64,000 bases of DNA from Allium sativum (Eukaryota > Streptophyta > Magnoliopsida > Asparagales > Amaryllidaceae), in the NCBI GenBank assembly GCA_030737875.1, contig CM060923.1, forward strand, positions 37,254,501 through 37,318,500. Direction: 5' to 3'. Positions within the stretch are counted from its first letter, which is position 1. Each line of letters opens with the position of its first letter. The translations under genes and the position numbers were made by a program. A model generated the notes under the pieces. That model was not told where the DNA came from, did not search any database, and saw only the letters and a program-made list of their open reading frames with translations. Below, piece by piece: positions 36,051 through 46,890 of this stretch.

Positions 36051-36262
36051 TTTATATAGAAGTTTAAACTAATGTAAGCCGTATGATCAACCTAGGAGCA
36101 ATCAAGACCATCCAGACCAGATAGAGTTATCCAGAAACAGCCATCTATGCCTTAGTGACTCGAGAACAAGTCAGAAATCGTCACAGTTCGGATCTTCACG
36201 AGGGGGTAGGTCGACCCCTCGGTCGACCTATATAGGGGAGGTCGAACACCTGGTCGACCTGG
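36051..36262 (-). promoter_or_regulatory. S1 LTR core promoter: GTCGAC cluster and TATA box
   Basis: Three GGTCGACC-type palindromes and one GTCGAAC lie within 36205-36262. TATATAAA on the minus strand lies at about 36051-36060, some 150-210 bases downstream in LTR orientation. Confidence 0.6.
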
Positions 36263-36542
36263 CCTGGGGCGGGAAAAATCCCGCCCATCCCGCTTCTTTG
36301 TTTTCATTTGAATTTTTAATTTAAATCTGAATTGTTTTAATTTATTTAAATTCCTGAAAATTCTGAGGGCCATAACTTCCTCATACGAGGTCCGATTTAC
36401 GAAAACATGGACTCTATTCCAAGCAGAATTTTGAGATGAAAGCAATGGCATAACCCATTTCCCTTAATTCTCACTTTAAAAATTAAGTATTCTTTAATTC
36501 GTTCTTTTAATATTCTTAGAAAATACAGGGTGTTACAATCGG

Positions 36543-37506
36543 TCTTCAGAAGGCAGGCATGTTTGTCGAAATCATATAGAGAACGGGTCGGGTCGGTCTA
36601 GTCTTCTAGCGTCGGGTCAGTCTATTTATCAAAAGTGGGTCGGCCTAGTTCAGATGCATCGGCTTGGCCTAGTTCAGATGCATCGGGTCGGACTGCTTCA
36701 GATGTATCGAGTTGGCCTAGTCTAGAAGTATCGGGTTGGTCCACTAAACGATAATATGGGTTGGTCTGTTAGACAAAGAGTGGGTCGGTTCATTCAAAAG
36801 GCGACGGGTCGGCTGGGTTAAAAGAGCAAGCACTGCTTCATGTGGGTCGGTCAGGTAGAAACTAGGTCGGCCCAGACATTCTGGATCGGTCAGATGCATA
36901 AAAACTGGCAATTAGCTGGCAATAACTAGCGACAACTAGTAGTGGCATTTTTGTAAATACCCAATAGGCAGACCCAAAACCTGAAGGCTATATTTCAGCC
37001 ATCCCTTACTCCTATAAATAGAGGTTAAGCTCCACTTCAATGAGGAAGGAATTTTGAGACCCCAAAGGGCTGCCGAAATCTGTCTACAACGAATTCAAGC
37101 TATTTCAACACCTAATCATGATCAATCCCAGAGGATTATCCATCCAATCTGCCATGGAAGTCATCAAAGTTTCTCCATTCTCCGAAGACTCATAGATCAA
37201 CCACCCAATTTCCATTCTCCGAAGACACCTTCCTCATTTCCTTCCACTAATCCTTAGAGAATTGGCCAGATAATTAGAAAGGTTGAAAGATGAATGTAAT
37301 CGGAATGATTGTATGCATTGTAACTGTTGTGAAAGTAATGAGAATGGATCTTAAAGTGGATGTAGATCAAGCTTGATCGAACCACTATAAAACTTTGCGT
37401 CTTCTACTTGAATTTTTGCTATTTTGTGGCTCCACCTTTTTCTACTTAGGATTTAGAGAAGTACATTTTAGTACCTTTGGTGTTGATTCCACATTTGGGA
37501 TCAACA
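36543..37506 (+). mobile_element. 5' LTR of C, second part
   Basis: It continues C's LTR after S1. It is rich in GGGTCGG repeats (for example CCTAGTTCAGATGCATCGG twice near 36645-36690), has a TATA box TATAAATA (37013-37020) and ends GATCAACA, just before TTTGGCACCCACC. Without S1 the LTR would be about 1.05 kb. Confidence 0.75.
37013..37020 (+). promoter_or_regulatory. TATA box of element C
   Basis: TATAAATA followed by G lies 490 bases before the LTR end, in C's 5' LTR, in good context for a plant Pol II promoter. Confidence 0.65.
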
Positions 37507-37507
37507 T

Positions 37508-37525
37508 TTGGCACCCACCATGGCA
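37508..37525 (+). other. Probable primer-binding site of C
   Basis: TTGGCACCCACCATGGCA follows the LTR end. It resembles the TGGCGCCCACC-type site of Tat-lineage elements with substitutions; I do not assign the tRNA. Confidence 0.55.
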
Positions 37526-37801
37526 CCGCTTTCGATCTTCCATGGTGTCACACTCTCTCACAAGGTTTAAAGCCTTGCATTGAGAATTTAAGTCTATCTC
37601 ACTACGATCTAATTCAAGTCCTTGCCTGAAATCATGGGAAAACCAAGTAGACCATAGAAGAGGATCACTGGTCAAAATGTCGAAGAAACTGATGATGCCA
37701 CCAACAACGAAAATACTCCTTTCACCAACAATTTGAAGTTGGGCCGGAGACGACATAATGAGAAGGGAGTTAGGTAAGTTCTTGCTGGTTTTACAAGCCA
37801 A

Positions 37802-38964
37802 ATGGACATTGAAAATAAAGCCATGATGAAGATACTTGAATCAATGTTCACCATGCAAACCAATACGACAAAAGTCACCATGGAAGCTGCTCATGCTAAG
37901 CCTACTCAAACGGATCATACGAAAAATGCGTGCTTCTCCTCTTTGTGCCCAAATCAAGGAAATTTTGTTCAGGAAGTTGCGAATCCTAGCAATCCTCGCA
38001 AGGAAGCAAAACCTCCAGTACACGACTGTTCTGATAAAGCAACTTTTCGACAGGCGCTTGGGGCCACCAAAGGGTACGTCCCCAAGAGGGAGGCCAAGGG
38101 CCATAGATTCCAGACCATGACCGTTAGCTTTGGCAAATATCCGGTAAGGATGAAGGCGTCCGCCCCATGGACAAGCTCAACGAGGACGAGCGTCTATCGG
38201 AAATGATTCACAAAACAATGGAGAAAAGCCCAAAAAAGCAAGACAGTGAGAAAGACTGGGGGTTTTCTCCTACTAAAACCCTGCTTACGGAGAGAATTAA
38301 AATGGCTCCATATCCACATAAATTTGAACCTCCAACAGTCCGAGCTTACAATGGGACAAGTGATCCCAATGTGTTCTTATTCAAATATGATCAGCATATG
38401 GACGGAGCACGTGCCACAGACGAGTTGAAGTGCTTATACTTTCCAACTTATCTTGAGGGGGTGGCATCACTTTGTTTCACAAAGCTACCACCCAAGTCTG
38501 TAGATGATTTTGCTACCTTGGCAAAGTTATTCAGAGCGCAATTCATACAACTGGCTATGAAAGTGCAGGATGTTATGGTGTTGAATGAACTTGAGCAAAG
38601 GCCGGGGAAATCCATCAAAACTTTTCTAACCCGCTTCAACATTGCCGCAACGGAGGTTGGCAATTACGAGCCTCGTTTGGCTTTAATGGCTTTGAAAGGA
38701 GCCATAAACAAGAAAACTAAGCTTGGACGTTGCGTTAAAAAGAACAAATCAAGTACTCTTGAAGAACTCTTCGACAAAGCTAAGGAATACATAGGTGTGG
38801 AGGAGGATCCAGTTTATGCCGTGGATGTTCCAGATTGCAACATACAGCCAGAGAAGAAAATTAATGATGTAAAAGGTGGCCAGAAGAATCCCGGTAGTCA
38901 AAAGAGATGGAATGATGGAAGAGATGACCGACCTAACATAAAGCTTCACTTCTTTAAGAATTAA
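37802..38964 (+). pseudogene. gag: gag of element C, frameshifted
   Basis: Two overlapping frames, 37802-38206 and 38167-38964, are offset, so a frameshift lies near 38160-38200. The second carries the Tat-type capsid pattern: an approach such as KFEPPTVRAYNGTSDPNVFL, then VASLCFTKLPPKSVDDFATL and RPGKSIKTFLTRFN. It ends at a stop (38962-38964) before the nucleocapsid part, which continues in another frame. Gag would build the particle; this copy cannot do so intact. Confidence 0.82.
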
Positions 38965-39037
38965 CACCTTTGAATGACATTGTGGAGAACATCTTCATGG
39001 CAACTGAAGACACTGAAGTTACCCAGTACCAAAACAA

Positions 39038-39343
39038 GTGAAAGTCAGTGATGTTGCAATCAAGTCACGAAGGTTCTGCCGATTTCATAATCAGCCAGGT
39101 CACAATATAAACGAGTGCAGACACCTGAAGAGCTTAATTGAAGAACTGATAAGGAAAAACAGACTTCAACAGTATGCAAAGAACCCGCAGAATGCCCAGA
39201 ATGCTCAAGGCCATGGAACCTCTGCGGGACAACATAAGCAGAATGAGAATGCTTCGGTCGCTGCTGTTCCAATGTTGATCATCAATACTATTTCAGGTGG
39301 GCCACACCCGGCCGGAAGAAGCTGGGAGGACATTGTGAAATAA
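39038..39343 (+). pseudogene. Nucleocapsid-like end of C gag
   Basis: It contains FCRFHNQPGHNINECRHLK, a C/H motif typical of Tat-lineage gag just before protease, followed by a charged helix and a glutamine/asparagine-rich stretch. The frame is separated from the main gag frame by a stop and shift. Confidence 0.7.
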
Positions 39344-39382
39344 TTTAAGGAAAAGAAGAACCAGACGAAAGGAGAAGATCTT

Positions 39383-40020
39383 ATGACCATGAACGAAGCC
39401 TTGTTAGCAAAGATGCCAAGAATTACATGGGATGACATTGTATTCAAAGATGAGGACTCGAATGGACTCATAAATCCAACGATGGATCCGATGGTGATAA
39501 CCATTGGCTTGGATCCAACCATTGTCAGAAGGGTCTTAGTTGATAGTGGGGCATCGGTCAATGTCCTCTTCATCGGTGCATTTCATAGGACGAAATTCTC
39601 AATGGATGATGTGAAAGCTTGCCAAAATAAAATTCACGGGGCAAGCCATTCAACCGATTGGCATCATCAATCTGCTCGTCGAGCTTGGAGAAGGAGATCA
39701 TAAGGCTACACTAAAGCAATATTTTTTCATAATCGATGAGTTTTCTGCTTACAATGCCTTCTTTGGGAGGCCAACCCTCACAGCATTTAGAATAACGATG
39801 GCCCCCTGGTGTTTTACGATGAAATTCCTCACTGAAAATGGAATTGGTACAATCAAGGGCGACCAACAGGCAGCGAGGGAGTGCAATCTGGTTGAGCTAG
39901 CAGAAGCAAGGAAGTGAAGAAGGATGTCGAGCCTTCGCTCCGCATTCATGATCCCCCTTATAGCAATTAGGGTGGGGCCCACATACTGGAGAACATCGCA
40001 GAGCCTAGAAGGAAATTGAT
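39383..40020 (+). pseudogene. Protease region of element C
   Basis: An aspartic protease motif VLVDSGASVNVLF is readable at about 39535-39573, followed in shifted frames by the Tat-type FFGRPTLTAF stretch (about 39760). A frameshift near 39640 and stops further on show it is dead. Confidence 0.78.
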
Positions 40021-40139
40021 CCACGAAAAGCCAGTATGGGGGAGAACAGAGCGGTACCAGCTGAGGACACCATCTCCATTCCAGTGCACGATAAAGATCC
40101 TGGCCGAGTCTTAAAGATAGGTTCTCGGCTGGGCCAAAA

Positions 40140-40870
40140 GTTGTAGAAAGATTTGATGTTGTCTTTAGAAGAAAACTTAGATGTTTTCTCATGGACACAT
40201 TCCGAAATGTGCATAATATCACCAGATGTAATTGTTAATAAATTGAATATTAGTCCTAGTTTGGCTCCTGTAAAACATAAAAAACGAGTGCAAGGACCTG
40301 AAAGATCTGTAGAATTAAAAGAATAAGTAGATAGAATGTTCAAAAAATAAATTATAAGAGAATCTATGTAATCCCGACTGGGTCTCTGATCCTATCCTTG
40401 TTAAAAAATCCAACGGCAAATGGAGAGTGTGCGTAGATTACTCGGACCTTAACAAAGCGTGCCCCAAAGACAGTTTTCCATTACCAAGAATTGACCAAGT
40501 TGTCGATGCAACTGCGGGGCATGAATTGTTATCATTTATGGATGCATACTCTAGGTACAATCAAATCGTGATGCATAAGCCAGATGAGGAGAACACAAGT
40601 TTCATAACTGATATAGGTTCATATTGCTACAAAGTTATGCCGTTTGGACTATAGAATGCTGGAGAAACCTACCAGCGCCTTGTGAATTCCATGTTCAAAT
40701 CCCAAAATGGGAACACTATGGAGGTCTATGTATATGATATGCTGGTAAAGTGAAAGAAAGACGAAGTTCACCTGGAGAATCTAGCTGAAATGTTTCATAT
40801 CCTTAGAAAGTATGGCATGAAGCTAAGTCCCCTTAAATCCTAATTTAGAGTTTTATCGGGAAAATTTCTC
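40140..40870 (+). pseudogene. Reverse transcriptase of element C
   Basis: The clear piece 40427-40654 reads CVDYSDLNKACPKDSFPLPR and FMDAYSRYNQIVMHKPDEE, the Tat-lineage reverse transcriptase signature. Stops occur before it (about 40350-40380) and after MPFGL (40652-40654). Further on, the catalytic motif normally YVDD reads YVYD (about 40728-40740), so one metal-binding aspartate is lost. Confidence 0.85.
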
Positions 40871-41500
40871 GGGTTCATGGTCAATGCCAGGGGCATTGAT
40901 GTGAATACTTCACAAATCGCGGCCTTACCAGAGATGCGAGCTCCGAGGACAAAGAAAGAGCTTCAAAGCTTGAATGGGGAAGTTGTTGCCCTTAACCGAT
41001 TCATCTCCAAAGTAATGGATCGATGCATCCCATTCTTCGATGCTTTGAAAAAGGGAAAGAAAGATTTTCAGTGGACTCCTAAATGTCAAACGACCTTTGA
41101 AGAATTGATTAGGCACATGGAGTCACCACCAATGCTTTCCAAACCCAGAGATGGAGAGGAGCTGTTCTTATATTTGGCTGTCTCATCACATGCCTTAAGC
41201 GTTGAACTTGTTCGAGAGGATGCTAAGATCCAAAGGCCAGTTTATTACATTAGAAAGCGGCTTGCTGGGGCAGAGTTAAACCACCCAAAGTTGGAAAAAC
41301 TTGCATACTGTATGTTTATTGCCTCAAAGAATTTAAGACCATATTTCCAATCCCATCCTATAAAAGTTCTCATCGATCAGCCACTAAGGCAAGTTCTTTT
41401 TCGCCTAGAAACTTCGGGAAGGTTGTTAAAGTGGAACATTGAGCTTAGCCAACATGACATCACTTACACCTTCGAAGAGCTATTAATGGGTAATCCTTAG
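40871..41500 (+). pseudogene. Reverse transcriptase connection and RNase H of element C
   Basis: The frame 40877-41500 continues the thumb (FISKVMDRCIPFFDALKK) and the polymerase-linked RNase H-like region (FLYLAVSSHALSVELVRED, QRPVYYIRKRLAGAELNHPK, LLKWNIELSQHDI). In place of catalytic aspartates it has the LYLAVS pattern usual for the degenerate first RNase H of Tat elements, where activity is thought to have moved to the second domain. Confidence 0.78.
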
Positions 41501-41520
41501 CATATTTCATCGCTGAAGTC

Positions 41521-41958
41521 ATGGATAGGGAAGAGGAAATTGAAGAACCAGCAGAGACAGTAGCTAGCCGGAAGTTATACTTTGATAGGTCCAGAAATGA
41601 TTACTGTTCAAGGGCCGGAATTGTCTTAGAAACTCTAGATGGCCATTCTCTATGCTATGCCTTGATATTGGAATTCCCATCAACAAATAATGTGGCCAAA
41701 TACGAAGCATTAATCACAGGTCTAAAGTTGGCAAAAGAACCAAATCTAAAAACTTTGCAAATTTTCAGTGACTTTCAACTAGTGGTGTGTCAAGTTCTGA
41801 AAGAGTTCCGGACTAAAATTGGAAATCTTCCTTTTTATCTTATCAAATCCATGGAACTTCTCAATGACGTCAACCACTACACTATATCTCACATTTCAAG
41901 AGAAGAAAATTCAAAGGCAGATTCTCTCGCCAAATATGCCAGTTCTTCAAATGCATAG
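41521..41958 (+). pseudogene. Second (archaeal-type) RNase H of element C
   Basis: The frame reads KLYFDRSRNDYCSRAGIVL, NNVAKYEALITGLKLAKE, LQIFSDFQLVVCQV and SREENSKADSLAKYAS. The four acidic positions expected of RNase H are present (D in YFD, E in YEAL, D in FSD, D in KADS). A second RNase H after the standard one identifies the Tat lineage. The domain is open but separated from upstream pol by a stop. Confidence 0.85.
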
Positions 41959-41989
41959 ATACTGGGTATAATTCCCGTAAAAGTCCTTT

Positions 41990-43282
41990 TAACTCCCGCC
42001 ATTGTAGAAGCAGATGTTGAATGGATCATGGAGACATTTGACGAACACATGTCCTGGATGACTCCAATCAGGGACTACATCCTCAATGGAACACTCCTAG
42101 AGGAGCCGAAGAAACGGAGGAAGATATTGCGTTAAGCTCCTTTGTACCTTATCCAGGACGGAAGGTTGTGCAGATGAGGATTCTCCATGCCATTGCTGCG
42201 ATGTGTGAACAAGGAGGAATCAAAAGCGATTTTGGCGGAGTTACATGAAGTAGATTGAGGAGGTCACATAGGCGGTCAAACATTGGTCAAGAAAATCCCA
42301 CAATACGACTACTTTTGGCCCGACATAAACCTGGATGCAATCACTTATGTTAAGAAGTGTGATAGATGACAAAGATTCGCAAAAATTCTGAGAGCACCTC
42401 CTACCAAATTGACTCAAATGGTTAGCCCCTGGCCATTTGTCGTTTAGGGCATAGACTTGATCAGAGCATTGCCCACAGCTAAATCAAATATGAAGTATGC
42501 AATAGTGTCAGTTGACTATTACACTAAATGGGCTGAAGCTGAACCACTAGCTACTATTACTTTAAAGAAGGTGATCAATTTCGTCCTAAAGAATATCATC
42601 TGCAGATTTGGGGTGCCACAAAAAATAATTACAGATAATGGAACTCAATTTGAGAGCAGTGAGCTTCTAGATTTTTGTGCCAAGTATAAGAATAAGAAGA
42701 GTTTTGTAGCCTTTCTCATTCGCAGGCCAACGGGAAAGTCGAAGCAATTAATAAAATTCTAAAGTCAACTATTAAGAAGCGTCTCGAAAAAGCTAAAGGT
42801 GCTTGGTTAGATGAGCTTCCTCTTGCACTATGGCATATCATCCCACCCATAAAACTACGACAGGGCACACTCCATTATCACTAGCATTTGGATCCGAGGC
42901 TATGATCCCAGTAGAAATGGAGGTTCCAACTCATAGAAGAATTCACTTCAACCAAGAGGAGAATGAGAGACTGCATCTCGATGCACTCGATTTGCTTGAA
43001 GAAAAAAGAAGGGAAGTAGAACTCAGAGTCGTGGCATATCAGAGAATAATAGTTTGTCATTTCAATGCCAAAGTAAAATGTAGAACCTTCCAAGTTGGGT
43101 ACCTTGTTCTGAAAAGAATAATGACAAGAACTAGGGTACTCAGACCCAACGGGGGGGGGGGGGGGGGGGCATATATGATTAGCCAAAAATTCTCAGATGG
43201 TACATTTAAGCTAAAAACGATGGATGGAATCCAACTTCCGAGAGAACGGAATGCTATACACCTCCGTCGCTGCTTCACTTAA
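41990..43282 (+). pseudogene. Integrase of element C
   Basis: HHCC region remnants lie about 42240-42370. The core appears at 42457-42762 (VSVDYYTKWAEAEPL and ITDNGTQFES) with the first two catalytic aspartates; a frameshift near 42720 moves the third residue into another frame. The C-terminal part continues at 42830-43282 (MAYHPTHKTTTGHTPLSLAFG to HLRRCF). A 19-G run (43151-43169) sits inside the C-terminal region, replacing conserved sequence with polyglycine. Confidence 0.82.
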
Positions 43283-45028
43283 TGTTTCTTTCATATGTTC
43301 TGAGAAAGTTGTAAATATCATGCGTTATAAATACCATACAACATTACTACAAGCTTTGTACATATTAATGAAAGAAATTGCTTTACTTGCCCAAATCGTA
43401 CGATTCGCAAGTTATTTGCTAAGATTTAATTTTGATTGCAGGCCCCATAAAAGAACGCCAACGCATTTATTACCCAATGTAACCTGGTGACCGTTGTAGT
43501 ACATCCCGATTGGGATAGCTCAAATACCTATTCCTTAATGCTTAAAACATCATACGCAACAAATACGAAAGGTGTGAAGCATAGTATCGCAAAGAAGGGA
43601 CACCAGGAACTGAGCAGTCAAATGAAGCAGAGCTACAGCTACAAATGAAGCTACAAGTTTCACCAGAGGGGCAGCTTCTTAATTGCAAGGTATCAAGCCC
43701 TAGTTCTAACAAATTGCAGTAAAACCCGATAAATGAACTAGCGTCTTCCCCATGAAACAACGGAATTCTAAACCAATAACCTCCATGAGGGGCACCCAGT
43801 CGATCATCGACTCCATTAATATATGGCTGGATTGCGATAACCACTGGGCTTTAAAACCAAAGACCTCCACGAAGGGCACTCGAGTCACCGTCAATGTCGT
43901 TAATAAATGGCTGGATAGTGATATAAACACTGGGTTTTAACAGACCCCTTTGGAGGAATCCGATCAGATGTTGGATCTTCCAAATCCAACTATTGATTCT
44001 GGGTCTTCCAAATGCAGTTACTGATGGACTTTAAAAGACACCTGCTGGGGCATCCGATCATATGCCGGGTCTTCCAAATTCAGTTAGTGACAGACCCAAA
44101 GACCTTTTCAAAGGCGCTCTTTAAATTCTACAAGTGGCTAATTTATTCAGTCACAATGAATAATGGGTTTATAAATAACTCTTCAAAGGAATGGAAAATA
44201 TAAGACCTCTCGAGCAAGGGCACAAAAACAGGAGTCCATCTCCACAAAAGGCATGAGTAGGGTCAACTAAACTGGAAACCTTTGATCATAATCATGCTAA
44301 GGAGTACAATAATGGCAAAAACAAATTATCAAATGGTTCCAGATAAAGTCGGCCACATAATGTCGCACCTAATCTTTAAAGCCCGTGACAAATTTTGGTA
44401 TGGGGGCATTACCATCGCATTAAAGAGGTTCAATAATGCTCACTTCTTAAGACATACCACAAACTTGTCGCAACTTTAAAATTAAAGATTTGGCATTTAC
44501 AAGGGATAATTTGACAAATAAAGTGAAACATTGAAATGACAGCAGCAGAATAGATAACCCTGATATGGCAATGAGCATAAAAGTGGTTATTCATTAAAAT
44601 ATCAAAACTACTCTAGTCAAGATCAAAGTGATCCAACGAAACTGGTCAAGTTTGGTCCAACTAATAATGATCTGTGGCTACAATTGAAAAACCATCTTAC
44701 CAAAAGTTCCTTGAAATCATTTTTATGAAAAAGTATTGCAATAACAAATGGCTTGAAATGTAAAAGTTTTGTGTTAAAAGCATGAAAGGAAAACATGTGT
44801 AGAATGCAAAGCAGTAAAGTACAACAAAGCTCAAGTACAATAAGCAGAACACAGTTCCATTTCAACAACACAAGATCAGATCATAAAATTGCAAGTTAAG
44901 TACAAGGCATCAAACATTAAAGTGTGCAAAGTAATAAGCGTAAAAGTAGTAAGCGAGGGTCGGCACTCGCATATACAACCAGTCTGAATGCAGTACATAA
45001 AAAGAAAATGGCAAGAAATAAAGGAATC
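43283..45028 (+). repeat. 3' spacer of element C with diverged tandem repeats
   Basis: Units of about 85-100 bases repeat. ACCTCCATGAGGGGCACYC ... ATGGCTGGAT ... CACTGGG occurs at about 43768-43850 and 43855-43940. CCGATCATATG...GGGTCTTCCAAATTCAGTTA types occur at about 43945-44010 and 44030-44100. Hypervariable repeats between pol and the 3' LTR are known in Tat-lineage elements. From 44110 to 45028 I see no coding motif. Confidence 0.65.
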
Positions 45029-45634
45029 TGGCTGCAAACACTATTTCTTCTTTCCGTTCTTTGAATCCCCAGACCGCAAAACTAGAAAGCGGAGACGGAC
45101 CAACTGATTGGCCTCCACCTTTGGACATCGTACGGCTGGGACTCTCTTGGGAAGAGATAGTAATGACCTTTCCCTTCTTTTTCTTCTTCTTCTTTGTAAT
45201 CACCTTCTTTCCTTTGCTGCCTGCTGGTGTTCCCTACTTTGCTTGAGTTTCAATGTCTTGTGTCGGGTTTTTGACAGTTTGCTAAAAATCTTCCTCACTT
45301 GGAAAGTAATCATCATCATCATCATCCAAGTCAGCAATTGCACCGATCTTTGTATCACTTGGCCCCGAGGTCTTAGTGTCAAGTAAAGATTCATCGCCCA
45401 GGCAGGGAGTATAGGTTGGGGCAGCAGGTGTCGATATCAGGGCTGAATCGATAATTATGGCTTTGGTCATCATAGCGGTAAATCCACCATAAGGAAGCTT
45501 TGATGAAATCAGACCTAAGCCAGACAAACAGTGAGCATAGTACACGATTGTACCGGGAGAAGGGGATAGATAGTCTAAGTTTGGTATAACTTGAACAACT
45601 TCAATTTTACTTGCAGCTGTAAGATCGCCTCTAT
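45029..45634 (-). pseudogene. Antisense ORF of element C (Tat-lineage accessory gene), truncated
   Basis: On the strand opposite to gag-pol, between integrase and the missing 3' LTR, one minus-strand frame runs from the A2 boundary (45634) to about 45029 with two in-frame stops near 45279 and 45235. Visible parts are IVYYAHCLSGLGLISSKLPYGGF, read from about 45545 to 45480, an aspartate run (about 45320) and a lysine run (about 45190). The LPYG/LPFG motif with acidic and basic tails resembles the antisense 'putative plant transposon protein' ORFs of Tat and Grande elements; function unknown. A2 removed its start. Confidence 0.65.
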
Positions 45635-45929
45635 TGTAACACCCCAAATTTGTACCGACACAAAAAGAGGATAAATTAAACAATATTTAATCTAATATTC
45701 AGAATTAGAAGAAACGAACTGCACCATTGCGTCCATCTCGAAATTTTGGTTAAGATAGACATTTGGTTAGCATAAAACAGACACAGTATGAGGAAGTTAT
45801 GAGGGTTTTAAGTTTGTATATGTGTAGAAAAATTATATATATATGCATGAGTTAGAGATGAGTCAGAATTTTATCTAGAAGGATTCAAATTCAAAAAATT
45901 CGTCAAAGCGGCAAAATTCCCGCTCTAAG

Positions 45930-46042
45930 GGGTCGACCCCCCCATAGGGATGTCGACCTAGGGGTCGACCCACTCACAGGGGTGTCGACACCCCTAGGGC
46001 TGAGGTGCTAGTCGATTTCAGAGGGTTCAATAGCTATAAATA
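45930..46042 (+). promoter_or_regulatory. A2 LTR core promoter: GTCGAC cluster and TATA box
   Basis: Four GTCGAC sites (GGTCGACCC, TGTCGACC, GGTCGACCC, TGTCGACAC) lie within about 60 bases, then TATAAATA at 46035-46042. Confidence 0.65.
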
Positions 46043-46609
46043 TGTACTCAATTCCCCTATTTCTTCATTGAAAACTATGGGAGCCATTTGCTGCCGGAGT
46101 GCGAACTAAGACAAAACCATTTTCTTTAACAACGTACTTTGCAAATAAAACCCAGAAATTCAAGATACATTCTCTATATTCTCTAAACCTAATGCTATGA
46201 GTTCTAGTTACGTTTAGGTTTAGATGAATAAAAGTAAATTATGAGAGACTGTGATTTGGATACGTTGTAAACCTTGAATCTATGTTATTGTTAGATCTTA
46301 TGCTATGTCATGATAGATCTATTTATCTAGATCCAATTCAATTGTAATTATTCTATTATGTTATTATTGTGGATCTTGGTTTGTAACTATATTGTGGTTA
46401 ATATAGACATGTTAATTTGGACAGTTATATTAGTGGATAGATCAAATCAATTTATGTAAATCATGAACACATGTCACCTTGAATTAGTTAGGATTGGATC
46501 TAAATCTTTATCTTAATTTTAACTTTTATGAAATGCTATAATGTGGATTTGTGTAGATCTATTTCTAAACTAGCAGATCTAATTTATGCGGACATTGAAA
46601 CTATTCGAC

Positions 46610-46890
46610 AGATCCAGATTATCACCTTATGTTAACATGATAGATCTATTTTATGTGATCTAGATTATCACCCTATGTTATCATGTTAGATCTATTTCAT
46701 GTGATCTAAATTATCAACTTATGTTATCATGTTAGATCTATTTTATGTGATCTAAATTATCACCTTATGTTATCATGTCAAACCTATTTTATGTGATCTA
46801 ATTTATCACCTTGTGTTATCATGTTAGATCTATTTAAACTCTAGATCTGAATTATGTGATCTAATTTATCACCTTGTGTTATCACATTAT
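46610..46890 (+). repeat. About 50-bp tandem array in A2 LTR
   Basis: Five to six units contain ATGTTAGATCTATTTTATGT, GATCTAAATTATCACC and TTATGTTATC in order. S2 has an unrelated array (54060-54330) at the comparable distance after its TATA box. Confidence 0.85.

Larger units (their letters stand above)
32617..36537 (-). mobile_element. Solo LTR S1 of the A family (3921 bp)
   Basis: It begins TGGAACACCCCAC and ends GGGTGTTACA, with a perfect 5-bp target duplication ATCGG at 32612-32616 and 36538-36542. There is no internal region, primer site or polypurine tract, so this is a solo LTR left by LTR-LTR recombination. Read on the minus strand it holds GTCGAC motifs (36205-36262), a TATA box (36051-36060), a splice donor (TTTT|GTAAGT near 35812), paired hairpins (34611-34795), a hairpin-unit array (about 33840-34550) and a 19-G run (32989-33007). 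It is the longest A-family LTR here. Confidence 0.94.
32529..45634 (+). mobile_element. Element C: decayed Tat-lineage Ty3/gypsy element
   Basis: Order of parts: 5' LTR (split by solo LTR S1), primer region, gag, protease, reverse transcriptase, RNase H, second (archaeal-type) RNase H, integrase, long 3' spacer with tandem repeats, antisense ORF. The second RNase H and the antisense ORF are marks of the Tat lineage (Tat, Grande, Retand, Ogre). Every coding part has stops or frameshifts. Element A2 interrupts it at 45634/45635, and the 3' LTR is not in the window. It inserted into a B-type LTR at about 32528. Confidence 0.85.

Noticed and set aside
42881..43186. Minus-strand frame with polyproline
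   Set aside because: It is the reverse reading of the 19-G run and the C integrase.
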